From: Heliocidaris erythrogramma
Lineage: Eukaryota > Echinodermata > Echinoidea > Camarodonta > Echinometridae
Reading direction: 5' to 3'
Assembly (NCBI GenBank): GCA_025617745.1
Contig: CM046871.1
Location: 35,622,722-35,686,721, forward strand
Length of the DNA: 64,000 nt
Shown: positions 12,801 to 22,860 of the stretch, piece by piece
Numbering within the stretch: the stretch's first letter is position 1
Layout of the letters: each line of letters starts with the position of its first letter
Notes under the pieces: generated by a model
The model's input: only the letters and a program-made list of their open reading frames with translations
What the model was told of the DNA's origin: nothing
The model's database searches: none
Position numbers and translations under genes: made by a program

Positions 12801-15694
12801 ACTTTGCATTAAAAATGTTTGTTATAGTAAGAATGTTAATCTACATCTGCACAGTTCAACTTTAGTTGATGCAGTTAAATATGATTGAGCATCCCATTTG
12901 GCTTTTCATATTTTAAGTCATTCGTACAGTCATGCGTAACATTACGAACAGCTTTATGAAACACCCCCAGGTGGTTCATGTATAAAACATATAGGAATGA
13001 GAGAATTCAATAGTCAACAGGTTAAAAGCTACTGACCCCACTCTTGTCACACAGCCGGAGAGTATTGAAGGAACCAACAGCAAAGAGCTCTCCATCTGGT
13101 GCCCATGCTACAGACACGATGGGGTAGTCATGGGGGTGAGAGCTGTAGAGCTGACGACCATATGAATCCCACACACGGTACTTGCAGTCTTCCCCGCCTG
13201 ACAGGATCAGATTGTTGACAGGGTTCCAGTCCACCTTCAGGATGACACCATCATGGGCTTTCCACTGTCAACAGAGCAGGGGATATTATTATTATGTGAG
13301 GGAGACTTAAATCAAGGATTCGCACAGATTTGCTGTAAATTCCATGCAAATATCTACAAAAATATCTCACACTTCAGAATCAGAAATATATAGTAGGTTG
13401 AATTTGAATAAAAACAAAATAAGTTGATGTTTTTAACCTACCTGAAGGGGTTTAGCATTGGCCTGAAGTGACTTGATAATGAGCTGTTTACCATTGGTTA
13501 TGAGTACTTGATCTGAGTCAGGTGACCAGCATATTGAATATACAGCAGAACCTGTTGATGATGAAGAAAGGTTTAATTTTTATTGTTTAATAAGTTATTA
13601 CTGTGAAACAAGGTACGGGGTTCGAATCCCTGGCCCAGCACTAGTGTCTTTTGGCAAGACATTAATCTACATTTGCCACACTCGACCCAGGTGCGGTAAA
13701 TGGGTACCTGGCAGGAATTAATTCCTTGAAATGCTAGAGCGTCTAAGTGCAGTCATGCGAAAGCCAGGGTAATAATTGTGGAGCGCCAGGCGTGTCAAGT
13801 CTGACAGACATGTGCGCTATACAAGAACCCACTATTATTATTATCATTATTAACAAGTTGGCATATTTTGAATAATGAACTGAATCACTGTAACAATCAG
13901 GTCTCTCCTCCCAGTACAACTGATTGGGATGATGTGCAGGAGTACCACTACAAATTTTCAAAAAGATGATTCTAGGAAGAGGACGTGGAAGAGGAGAACA
14001 AGGCGGAAATGCATCCAATGCTCAAAATAGTTTACAAGAAAAAGAATCTCAGTTCTAAGATATGAATAATTGAAAGAAATAATAGCCAGAAGATTTTACA
14101 GGTATTCATCTAACAATGATGCAATTTCTTCCCAATGAATTGTTTAGTGTGCAGTGGGCTTAAGCACCTTATCCCCTGCCCCCCCCCCCTCCCATCCTCA
14201 CTGCCTATTACTCACCGGTCTGTGCTAGAGTTGACCGCAGCATTCCACTCCGAGACCATATCTTGACCTGTCCGTCTTCACCGGCCGTTGCCATGGCAGT
14301 ACCATCATAGCTCCACCTCCCTGAGAGCACAGCTCCTCGGTGAGCATCGACAGACTTCTCTACTCTACCAGATTTGGATATCAAGTGAAATTTGCCTGTC
14401 GTGAGAAAAAAATCTTCTACATTACAAAAGATTCCGAAAAAAGAGGTGTCAAATATTCTGAATAATACTGCTGGCTGCCATATCAGCTACATTGTGTTTT
14501 TAATTCTGTAATTGTTCTATCCAACTGAATCTAAATTCCAACAAAAATGATGTATTTCACTTTCACTGTGACTCACTGTCACTGTGACGCTTAACATCAC
14601 TGTCTTATTTGAAGGAAATTGATTATCATTTTGATCTTGGACCTAAATGACCCCAAAACACAATTTTCACCAATTTCATGAACTTGACCGACACGGTCTA
14701 TTAAATTTACAGCAACATCATTTGCTCATTCTTTTGATTCCTTACTTTAATATGAATTCTACAACATACCATCTGTAGATGTCAACACGAAGACATCTGA
14801 CTGGGACTGCTTAGCCTTTCCCCCCAGTCCCCTTGGGAAGAAATGAATGTCTGTAGCATAGATGTCATTGGGTAGCTTGGCTAGACTGCTAGTCTCATCA
14901 GACAGGAGGTTCCAGCGTAGAATTTGATGGTCATCACTGCAGGAGTAGAGCTCTTCTGATGTCGTCCAGGCCACACAGCTTACCAGCTCAGAATGTACAC
15001 AGCAGTCAAGGAAGTACTTTAATTCTGAGCAGTTCTGAGGAAAATACTTTAATTCTGAGCAGTTCTGAGGAATAATTCATTCTTTCAACCCATCACTGTG
15101 AATTGCCAACTTTCATGAGCTTTCTATGTATCGTTTGATCTAGATAGTGATGAATTATTGGTATACAAAATAAATGAGTAGAAAATTAAAGGAAAAAAAA
15201 AAGAATCACTGACAAACTTGGATCCATTCCAGTAAAGTATGCCTTTCATAACTTCGCAACATTTTAAATGAAAATAAGCATTACCATTTTTAATTTGGCG
15301 ACTCACAGAGGAATTTAAAATAACATATTTTTGCTACATGGGGTAATGTTTCATCTTATTTTGTCTTTAAAATAAGTGAAAGCAAGATATCATTAGTAAA
15401 TATTTGTGGACGAAAAGTTAATTTCAATATAGATAGGTCCAACCATCAGGACATTTTTCATCATTTTTCTTTGTTTCATTTAAATAGTTCTTGGCCCCGC
15501 CTGTTTCATAAAACCTGCTATCAGTAACAGGTTACAACAGTTGTTATAAGTTCCTGAAATCAGTGCATTTGATTGGCTAAGAGCAAATTTGTCAGAGATC
15601 TGTGATAGTTCCTATCGATAAAATTTGTTATAGATGATATTCTATGGGAAAGGATATGCTTTGGCTCCTTCGGAAGAGAAGTCTTGAGTCGCAT
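878..15694 (-). CDS. IFT80: Intraflagellar transport protein 80 (IFT80), complete, 17 exons
   Basis: This encodes a WD40 subunit of the IFT-B complex, which carries cargo towards the ciliary tip. Coding exons in transcript order: 15658-15694, 14770-14994, 14216-14395, 13442-13551, 13037-13264, 12105-12229, 10491-10664, 8927-9001, 6814-6862, 5912-6088, 5335-5470, 4609-4750, 3918-4089, 3327-3416, 2402-2574, 1583-1706, 878-949. They sum to 2289 nt, or 762 residues, with phase kept at every junction; the human protein is about 777. The start [13 protein letters not shown] matches the human N-terminus. WD repeats include [36 protein letters not shown] and [14 protein letters not shown], and the C-terminal half ([18 protein letters not shown]) is also conserved. 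The tail is short (QKERGGK stop). The first intron is AT-AC; all other introns are GT-AG. Two downstream introns hold partial copies of the exons just before them. Confidence 0.97.
1061..1202 (-). repeat. tRNA-derived SINE fragment
   Basis: Carries the family signature GGTGGAGAGTGGCAAAT and ends with a tRNA-like head in minus orientation (ATGAACCACTACACC...GACACCTCC). It is the same family as the fuller copy at 11652-11932. It lies in the last IFT80 intron. Confidence 0.6.
1525..1570 (+). repeat. Half of a TACAGTCAAACCTGC-ended MITE
   Basis: One end only: TACAGTCAAACCTGC followed by GACCACCTGTCTATAAAGACC. The complete version, with both ends, is at 56470-56646. Confidence 0.5.
2158..2290 (-). 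pseudogene. Partial tandem copy of IFT80 exon 15
   Basis: About 130 nt repeat the 3' two-thirds of the exon at 2402-2574, including its donor (GATAG/GTAAGC), 244 bp further downstream in the gene. The frame is still open and reads NAEMAL...[18 protein letters not shown], with several substitutions. The first third of the exon (VDKVQYI) is not present. The nearest AG acceptors give the wrong phase from the preceding exon, so normal use as an alternative exon is unlikely. Confidence 0.75.
3672..3915. repeat. (CAT)n / (ATG)n microsatellite
   Basis: About 240 bp of nearly pure CAT/CAC/CAA triplets on the plus strand. It starts in the intron immediately after the donor of IFT80 exon 13 (exon end 3918). 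The His- and Met-rich open frames across it are not genes. Confidence 0.95.
5811..5865 (-). pseudogene. Partial tandem copy of the 3' end of IFT80 exon 10
   Basis: The last ~50 nt of the exon at 5912-6088, encoding [17 protein letters not shown], plus its donor CTTAC and the preceding CTGACAT motif, are repeated about 98 bp further along the gene. A few third-position changes are visible. The upstream part of the exon and any acceptor are missing. Confidence 0.7.
7910..8818. mobile_element. Non-autonomous DNA transposon with 8-bp target-site duplication (hAT-like)
   Basis: The ends are TAAGCCTGAGTC and GACTCAGGCTTA, perfectly inverted over 12 bp, and the subterminal TCGAAT...ATTCGA is also inverted. 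The element is flanked by identical ACATGGAT at 7902-7909 and 8819-8826. An 8-bp duplication is typical of hAT elements. The interior has further inverted CGATGCACCGG motifs near both ends and no transposase. It sits in an IFT80 intron. Confidence 0.75.
9152..10108. mobile_element. Nested foldback: host inverted repeat with two mirrored MITE insertions
   Basis: The outer arms are 9152-9260 and 10008-10108 and share AGACTCCTATGTG and ACAGATGATTT...CCATTGGTA in inverted orientation. Inside are two MITEs, 9261-9560 and 9673-10007, each bounded by TGGCCCGAATTCA-AAAGG in inverted orientation. The spacer between them also pairs (TTTTCAATCAACTAGG against CCTAGTTGACTGAAAA). The first MITE contains a 110-bp tandem duplication (CGTACTGAAATAGG at 9306 and 9416). 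All lie in one IFT80 intron. Confidence 0.8.
11652..11932 (-). repeat. tRNA-derived SINE, near full length
   Basis: In minus orientation it has a tRNA-like head (GGTGTCGTGGTGTAGTGGAT, A-box-like), a body with CCACCCAGGTGTAGC and a 3' end of GCGC...AAATGTT followed by (ATT)n. It lies in an IFT80 intron. Fragments of the same family occur at 1061, 13612, 46909 and 53265. Confidence 0.75.
11958..12089. mobile_element. Short foldback MITE, GTTTCATAAAACTTGTT ends
   Basis: Inverted ends GGGTCCTGTTTCATAAAACTTG and CAAGTTTTATGAAATGGGACCC enclose the core CTCTCAGCCAGTCAGATGC. The core is shared with the GGGGAGCGTTTCATC family, so this is a diverged subfamily. A one-ended relative starts at about 15496. 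It lies just downstream of the donor of IFT80 exon 6. Confidence 0.75.
12638..12970. mobile_element. Foldback MITE, GGGGCATTTCATAAAGCTGTTC ends
   Basis: The left end GGCATTTCATAAAGCTGTTC and the right end GAACAGCTTTATGAAACACC are inverted. Inside, TAGGCATGACTTTACGAA pairs with a TTCGTACAGTCATGCGTAA-like segment. It lies in an IFT80 intron and has no coding content. Confidence 0.75.
13612..13850 (+). repeat. tRNA-derived SINE, 3' portion
   Basis: Begins with a B-box-like GGGTTCGAATCCC, continues with TTTGGCAAGACATTAATC and ACCCAGGTGCGG, and ends GCGCTATACAAGAACCC followed by (ATT)n. It is the opposite orientation of the copy at 11652-11932. Confidence 0.7.
14995..15657 (-). other. U12-type AT-AC intron 1 of IFT80
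   Basis: The intron begins ATATCCTTTCC, matching the minor-spliceosome 5' site, and ends with AC. TTCCTTGAC, a full match to the U12 branch-site consensus, ends 10 nt before the 3' boundary. No suitable GT donor exists after the conserved N-terminal codons. Splicing these sites joins AAGC to ATTCTGAG and gives K-H-S-E-L-V-S, which matches the human residues K-H-Q-E-L-V-S. The intron is 663 nt. Confidence 0.88.
15012..15071. repeat. 30-bp tandem duplication
   Basis: Two copies of a 30-bp unit containing TACTTTAATTCTGAGCAG lie just upstream of the U12 branch site of IFT80 intron 1. Only the copy nearer the exon is followed by the branch-site motif. Confidence 0.8.
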
Positions 15695-16149
15695 GACTGC
15701 ACCTCCCTTTCTATCTCTCTCTGTACAGCTGCTTATTTGATGTGAGTCCAATTATCGGTCTCCACTGGATAACTGTTTGAAATTAAAAAAAAAAAAGCAT
15801 CATTGTTCAAGTATCACAATCGGTCTAAATAACCTTAAAAACAATGATGTTGAAGCCAGATTTTTGAAATTTTTTAGAGTCAATTTGACTGCTCACTAGT
15901 TACCCTTTCATTTCTTTATTCCTACTTACTTTTCCACAAGATAAAAGCAACTAGCACAATATAACTGTCTGATTGACTTTAAAAAAATTATTCTATATCA
16001 TATTTTGGCCAAAGTCGTTATTATGCCCAGCCGCCATTAAATTCGCCTGAACAAGTGAATAATTAGTCAAGTTTCTTGGTTTTCATTGTTGAAATTCAGT
16101 TATTTATAACGGAATAAACGCTATCGTTATCGATTCATAACTGAAAAAA

Positions 16150-16262
16150 TTATCAGCAAGAAAGAGCGGGATTCGAACCCGGGACCTTAAACGCGAGTGC
16201 AGTGTAGAAAGAGAATACTCCGACAGCCTGACCAGACGCCTTTACCACTAGACCACGAGCAA
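16150..16262 (-). repeat. tRNA-like sequence, SINE head or tRNA relic
   Basis: On the minus strand an A-box-like TGGTCTAGTGGT and a B-box GGTTCGAATCC are about 80 nt apart. The would-be acceptor strands do not pair, so it is not a functional tRNA. It lies between IFT80 and the CXorf58-like gene. Confidence 0.5.
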
Positions 16263-18520
16263 TTGACAGCGAATCTGATCTTGCTGCACTATATACCTCC
16301 GGATCCGCTCCATACAAATCCTATCTATACCTCCGTTGTGCTGTTTTTTGATATCCTAGGTAGGATTCTTGCCAATTTGAGGATTACTGGGCATATTAGC
16401 TATAATAGCCCATATTTTCAGGTATTATCCTTACCGACAAAGCAACAATGGGTCCAAACTTCACAGATGCGAGTTTTAAAGATTTTGAATATTTTCTGCC
16501 TAGTTCTGACCTGTAGTGTAGTTATTTTGACCTTTTCTAATAAGCCAGTTCGGGGTTAGCGCATGGTACAAATGACCCCAAATATCCACAGATATTTTAG
16601 ACATGGAGGGTCCCTTTATGTGCACTTCAGAAAAATAACTCTGGGAGTGATAGAGGTGCCTCATGAATAGCTTTTGTTCCCCCCTTTAAAAAGAATACTT
16701 CCACCTGGATATCATGGAATGCACCATTAGTGCATAATTGAATAATGATTACATGACATTCATGAGCACATATCGAATATTAGTGTCAGTGGGTTTTAGA
16801 ATTTGGTACAGAGGACCTCTATCTGCTCATGCTCAGATTGCATCTCCGAAGTGGCTTATTGTTGTGTGCCACCATCGGACATCAACTGCAATTCATTTGG
16901 TTAATTCTTAATTTTCCAGCTTAGATTTGTTTTGAATTGGAAAGACAAAACAGATCAATAATGGGTCCAAACTTCATTGATTGAGTTTACATACATATAA
17001 TTAGAATCACATCCGCAGACTTGAGCCTGTTGTTATTTCTACCCTTTTTTCAATAGACCACTTCTGTAATGTATACAAATCTATGCACATATATTCTCTG
17101 AACACCTAAGTTAACGACAAGCTATTCCATTAACCTGCTTTTTATAAATGAGCCTCAAGACAATGCGGCAAGGCTTGGAATCCAGTTTGCATACATTATT
17201 TGTTGCTATGTCCGGCAAGTCGCCGGCAAGCTTTCAGTTTCAGGTTGTCAAGCCAGGAGTCAGGACAACCTTTGTTTGAAAGGTATGTATAAAATTTGCA
17301 TATATTACCGAAGCGGCATATTTTTCAAAGAAAATTAAACATCAACATCAACATCAAATTTTTGACTCACTTTTTTTATTGAAATTTGACTAGGGGCCTA
17401 GGCCTATCAGTATCACTCACGGGTACATTTCTGTAAAATAGTTGGTATTTTCTGTCGCATGTACTGAAGGTATGGGGGAAAAATAAGATAAATATTTTAA
17501 ATACCTTGCTTTCAAATTCAGCCCTTAAAAATCTCACTCCTACATCAAATGGCCGTTAGGAAGAACTTTTGATATTTTCAGCAAAATCCAAAGTCAAAAT
17601 CTTGTCCAAAACCGGAGAAATCCCCGCCGATTTGTTTCGCGATCGCGTATTGTTTACATACTGCCGATGTCTTAGACTAAAATCGGCCAATAAATTTTTT
17701 GTCCACGAAAAACTCGGGATCGCAAGCGCACATCGATCTTTACGATCGCGCACACAGAAAATCGGGACTTTTCCGTGTACGCCATATAGGGACCGAATTT
17801 TTAAGGACAAAACTCTTTTGGGGAGATGTCAGCGCCCGCGGCGACAAGGAAATGTACACAATGACTCCGATAGCTCGTTTCGCGAGAATCGAGAGTAAAT
17901 TACGGATTTCATTTTTTGAAATATATTTTCCAACATCGGTGAGTTGAATTTATTGTATTTCTTGAATATTTTGGGGTCGGTTTTTGTAAATTAAATGCCG
18001 ATTTTGAGTGAATATTGGTGACTTTTGTGCAGTGGTGTTTTAAAAAGTTGAGGTGTATGACTGCCTACATTATACACACGAAGTATAGGAATGTAGCTAT
18101 GAGTGATCAGTATCATCATCTCCGTAAGTCGTAACAACTTACAAGTGCCCAAATTCTGACTTTGAACTTAATCAATTTGCCCAGTGTAATTCACTTTCAT
18201 TCAATCATCTGAAGAATGTTCTGTAAATTTTAGAAATCATATATCAAATATCAAAGGAATAAAAATGTTTAAAAAGTTAATAAGACTAAATAAATGCTCG
18301 AAGTTGGACACTCAATCCAATACAAAAATTAGACAGAGTGGGACTGAACAGACATGACAGATGATTCATGACAGTTAACTGGTTAAAGCCTCTACTATAA
18401 ATATAATGCATATTTCTTAGTAATTATTAATTCCATAGTAATCAACATCACATTTTCTCATCAAACATATCATGATGCAACAATATCAAGCAAAAATATA
18501 TATACTTATACATTGCAAAC
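16263..18520. other. Intergenic, no recognised gene
   Basis: No ORF here resembles a known protein. The part from about 17,560 to 17,900 is unusually rich in CpG (many CGATCG-type words) against an AT-rich background. Open frames of 80-110 codons run through it on both strands, but none shows a family match. It could be an unmethylated regulatory stretch or an old repeat. Confidence 0.4.
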
Positions 18521-18523
18521 TTA

Positions 18524-18610
18524 CCGTTTCTATGTGAATAGGTGTTTAAGGCGTCCTATTCCTAAGAAACGGCGAGAGATGGAATGTATCAACTGCGCAT
18601 GTGCAAAATA
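18524..18610 (-). promoter_or_regulatory. Candidate 5' UTR exon and promoter-proximal region of IFT80
   Basis: A strong minus-strand donor (AACG/GTAAGT) lies at 18524. An acceptor (CTGTACAG) ends 26 nt before the IFT80 ATG, so a non-coding first exon here could splice to the start codon. An NRF1-like motif, TGCGCATGTGCA, lies at about 18595-18606. This is inference from sites only. Confidence 0.25.
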
Positions 18611-19372
18611 ATAAAGGGTAAATTTCTCATCAGAATATACTAGTATTTAATATAAAGCTAATGATATAACTTGTAATTTTCAATAATTTAAATTTCAATA
18701 GTAATACATGTATTTTTTTTATAATATTAAAATTAAACTAATCAAAATATTTTTTTTAATGTAGTATTGAAAAAAGAGTATTAGAAAAGCCTGACATATC
18801 AACAACTAGAGACAGCGACTAACCAACACAACAGCCAGCGCCAGTGCTGTTTTCCGGATCTAGCGAGAATTAGCCGTAGAGCGGCGGGGAACTTCCCCGA
18901 TCGCTCTTCCACAGTGGTGGTGGCTATATTATTTATGGTCGACGACGTTTGATTGAGTCAAATATCTGACAGCCTGGGGTTATCTCCCTTCTCTTGTCTT
19001 TGGATGGCGAAATTCCTACTGTACAGACTCAGATTAGTGACAAGGTAATAGTAGGTTATGTACAAGTAATAAATGATTATCATTGTTAGTTATATAGATC
19101 TAACTTGTTGTCAACTGCACCTCCTTGGAAGTTGGAGTTGGACTCTTGGAGCTCTTCAAGCAGAAGGTGCAACATGTGAAGCTCCGTTGAGCTTCAGAGT
19201 TCAGGACTGTTTTTTAGCTGCACATAGTTTGATTGTAGAGCAAGTTTTACTTGCACTGTACACTCGGCACTCGACAAGCACAAGGTACGATAATACGCCA
19301 GCGGCGGTCTGTACCAGACTGGAAGAAGAAGAAGAAGAAGGTTACTTAGTTTCTCATCCTCTCCTCCGGACC

Positions 19373-19790
19373 TAACTCCAGGGAGCTCGAACGCTGCGCG
19401 TTGGAGCTCCAGGTACAAATATCCAAAGTCGACCTCGCCCATTTTATGGCTAATCGCATCGCTTAATTTCGGCAGCTAAGATAGAAATTTGTACTTACAC
19501 TTCAAGAGAATTACTGTAACTATCTAGCAGGCTCTTTGATTTTATGATTTAACGACCGTTTCAATGAAAAAAATGGAATTTCCTTGCCGAGCCGATCTTT
19601 TCCCCGTACTGTACCGTCGATTCAAATGACTCGATCGCACTGTCTGATCGAGTCAGCGACGGTATATGGTACATTACACACAGTGCGATTGAGTCATTTA
19701 GCGATGCGATTAGCCATAAAATGGGCAAGGTCGACTTTGGATATTTGTACCTGGAGCTCCAACGTTGCGCGTTGGAGCTCCCTGGAGTTA
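19373..19790. repeat. Near-complete 418-bp palindrome
   Basis: Arms of 91 bp (19373-19463 and 19700-19790) are inverted and share GGAGCTCCAGGTACAAAT and GGCTAATCGCATCGCT. An inner pair, ATGACTCGATCGCACTGT against ACAGTGCGATTGAGTCAT, extends the pairing. Each outer arm also contains a short palindrome around TGCGCGTTGGAGCTCC. No coding content was seen. Confidence 0.8.
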
Positions 19791-20065
19791 CTCCGGACCT
19801 AGACCAAAAGCTTCAGTCTCTCTGTATCGTCGGTTGTTCCGCTGAGACTTCGTCTGGCTCCACTAGACCTCCGTACATAGAGACTGAATGATCACATATC
19901 GCGTAGTGTGTGGACGATCATTTCCGGAACCGGAAGTGGTTCTCTGTGTGTTTGTGTGTGTAGCAGATATTCAGTGGCGTACTCGTGCGGTATGTATACG
20001 TAACGGCAACGCAACCTAAGGCTCAGGTCGGCTGATCGTCCACCTTGTTGGTGATACACGGTCGT

Positions 20066-20131
20066 ACCGTCTGTCTATGGGGAAGGTTGAGAAATGTCAG
20101 AAATATTAAAGATTTCCCCATAACAGACGGT
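20066..20131. repeat. 66-bp hairpin
   Basis: ACCGTCTGT-CTATGGGGAA pairs with TTCCCCAT-AACAGACGGT across a short loop. It is a minimal foldback element. The motif resembles the ends of the twin hairpins at 30581-30761. Confidence 0.65.
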
Positions 20132-20266
20132 TATTTCTGTCTACTCCGGACCTTGACGGACTTGAGTTGAGTGACTTAACTTAACTAACGTTACCGTCGT
20201 TTATAGTCTTAACTACATATAAGTTGAAAATTGAGGCTTGAGCTGAGTCCTTCATTTCGACCGGCC

Positions 20267-21058
20267 TTAAAGGGGAAGTCCAGTCTAAATATAACTTGGT
20301 TTTATTAGAAGCAGAAAATCAGACCTACAGATCAAAAAAAGTTTGAGGAAAATCGGACAGGTAATAAGAAAGTTATGAATATTTTTAGTGGCATGAAAAA
20401 CTAGAGAAGCAATGAAAATCACTAGGCAAATTGGCAACTCAGTCATGGGTTTGTGATGTCATTGGTACACAACTCACCAATAATTTTGTTTATATTCATA
20501 ATACAAATTCTCATATTTTGTCCAAGAATATGAATATTCACATAACTTGAACCAAATACATCTATAGTAATATGCTTTTGCATGTATAAACATTTACAAA
20601 ATATTTCATGAACTTCAAAATATTGATATTGTTTTCAAAATATTACATTTCCATAAACACTCATCTTTTATGTATATTGTATAAATATTCATATTTTCAT
20701 GATTTTTACAGAAATTTATTTATTCTGTATTAGTGTATATACATGCAAAAACATATTACTATAAATATAAGTTGGTTCAAGTCATGAGGAAATCACATTC
20801 TTGGACAAAAATTTAAATTTGTATTATGAATATAAACAAAATAGTTGGTGAGTTGTGTACCCATGACATCACAGATTCATGACTGAGTTGCCAATTTGTC
20901 TAGTGATTTTCATTGTTTCTCCAGTTTTTCATGCCACTAAAAAATTCATAACTTTCTTATTAGTTGTCCGATTTTCCTCAAACCTTTTTTGATCTGTTGG
21001 TCTGATTTTTCTGCTTCTATCAAAATCAAGTAATTTTTGGACCGGACTTCCCCTTTAA
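20267..21058. mobile_element. TTAA-flanked foldback element, 792 bp
   Basis: TTAA plus AGGGGAAGTCC at the left is mirrored by GGACTTCCCCT plus TTAA at the right. The arms pair for about 300 bp each (for example AATAAGAAAGTTATGAAT against ATTCATAACTTTCTTATT), with an AT-rich centre. TTAA target sites are typical of piggyBac-type elements. Relatives are at 21955, 45252 and 51391. There is no transposase. Confidence 0.8.
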
Positions 21059-21354
21059 TTTTGTTGTTATTTTTTTTTCTGAAATGGAATAAATAAGATT
21101 CTGTGGACAGTTAAATGTGAGGAAACAAAAATCATTAATGTAATTCAATTTGGCTGTATCGTGGTTGAGGAAAAACCACTCATTCGTTAGCGCACAAAAA
21201 TAAAGTGCAGAGTATATGGACAGGAAACGTGGAAACCAATGACAATACGTGTAATGCAATGAAGTGCTTCTGTTGGGAGTGAATGGTGGTTTCCTCAACC
21301 ACATTAATGCCTTCAATTTCACAGTGTTTGGAACCTCTGAAGTGTAAGTAAGTT

Positions 21355-21405
21355 AGATCTAACGTTAAATCTAACGGTACATCTAACGGTACATCTAACG
21401 GTACA
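21355..21405. repeat. 12-bp minisatellite
   Basis: Three to four copies of ATCTAACGGTAC lie between the foldback elements at 20267 and 21688. Confidence 0.7.
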
Positions 21406-21687
21406 ATTTTACAAATAAAAATTAGAACTGAATGCCATGATGAAATTTTTGTCAATTTGATCCAATCCAAGGCAATGGCAATGAATAGGCAATACATTTA
21501 CAAGACCATAGCATTATTCATATTTAGACCTCTAGCTACAGGAAATTATAAAACAGACTAATAAACAAACATGAAACCCTCTCATTAAAGAAAAATCTGG
21601 ACGAGAACCTAGGAATCAATATTACTTGGCCATAAAGTGCAATCCTAACTTTGCAAAAAGGTGATTTGTTTGAAAGGAGAAAAATAA

Positions 21688-21957
21688 CCCTTACAAAAAA
21701 GTACCATGGTAATACCATGGTAATACCGCGGTAAATTGGGACGGTATTACTGTGAAAGTACCGTGAATTTACCGCGTTACCCATTGTCAAGATGAAAATA
21801 CTATGAATGTACCATGCTACTACTATGAATATACAATGTTTTTTGTAGTAATACTGTGGCAATACGATGTGTACCACAGATTTACCATGTTTTCGAGGTA
21901 TTATGGCGGTAATACCATGAAATACGTAGTATTACCATGGTATTTTTTTTATAAGGG
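21688..21957. mobile_element. Foldback MITE with ACCATGGTAATAC-rich ends
   Basis: CCCTTACAAAAAAGTACCAT at the left is mirrored by ATGGTATTTTTTTTATAAGGG at the right. The interior is built from repeated ACCATGGTAATAC-like words, so most of it can fold. Confidence 0.75.
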
Positions 21958-22471
21958 AAGAGAAACAGGATGGTGAAAGTTTGAAAGAAATCGGACAAGG
22001 AATAAGAAAGTTATGAATACTTCAAAAATTAGATCCCTCCATCTATGCAAATCTCAAATTTGCAATTTGGTGAATCGATTGTGACGTATTCACGGTCAAC
22101 TCTACCAGTTGTTGTATACCAAGATATTAAATTTTGGTTTTCTCCAGAGTGCCTTTTCCCTCGGGGGCAGTAATCAAAATATATTGTAGGTACCATATTG
22201 TTATAGGTCCTCCAAAAAGAAAAGGTCCTACTGAGTTATACATTTTGAAAACTTGACATTTTAGTCATTTTATGTATTGGAGTGAATAGGAGAGTTAACC
22301 ACTGTTTATCACAGTTACTGTACCGATACAGCCAGTTTGAAATTCCCATATGTATAGTGATTACAGCTTTTAAAAAATCATAACTTTATTATTGTTTTTC
22401 CGATTTCATTCAAACCGATTTTTCTGCTTTCACACAAATCAAATTACTACAAAGGTTGAATTGCCCTTTAA
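21955..22471. mobile_element. Degraded TTAA-type foldback element
   Basis: AAAGTTTGAAAGAAATCGGA and AATAAGAAAGTTATGA at the left pair with TCATAACTTTATTATTG and TCCGATTTCATTCAAAC at the right. The right end is GCCCTTTAA, giving a TTAA. It is related to the elements at 20267 and 51391 but more decayed. Confidence 0.6.
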
Positions 22472-22860
22472 ATATAATACTAACTGTTACAGGTCTAGAT
22501 CTAACTTTGTAACTGGTAATTACTTTTGTGTGTGAACTTAAGTATACTAGATCTATGGCTCGAGAATTTAATTGACCTTTCAGACCTGAGCCTGATCTGT
22601 TAAGAGAAGGCATTTTTGTGACAACTTTCTGTGACAATGAATATTTTATGGACTGTAGATGACATGGCACCCACATTTTATCAAAATTCACCTACTTCAG
22701 TAATGCCCTCCACAATGAAACATAAAATAGCTCTCTTCAATTAAATAAATATTTTCTACAGGTCTTCAAACTTTCAAAATTTGTCAAATGTGCATCCGTG
22801 ACTAACTGATCAGGCTCACCTCATGATATAACAGTTTTGATTGCCTTCTAGATCTTCAGG

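Noticed and set aside
16150-16262. Functional tRNA gene
   Set aside because: A and B boxes exist, but the acceptor strands do not pair and the spacing is too long.
17556-17898. Protein-coding gene in the CpG-rich stretch
   Set aside because: Open on both strands because of base composition; no splice-supported extension and no recognisable domain.
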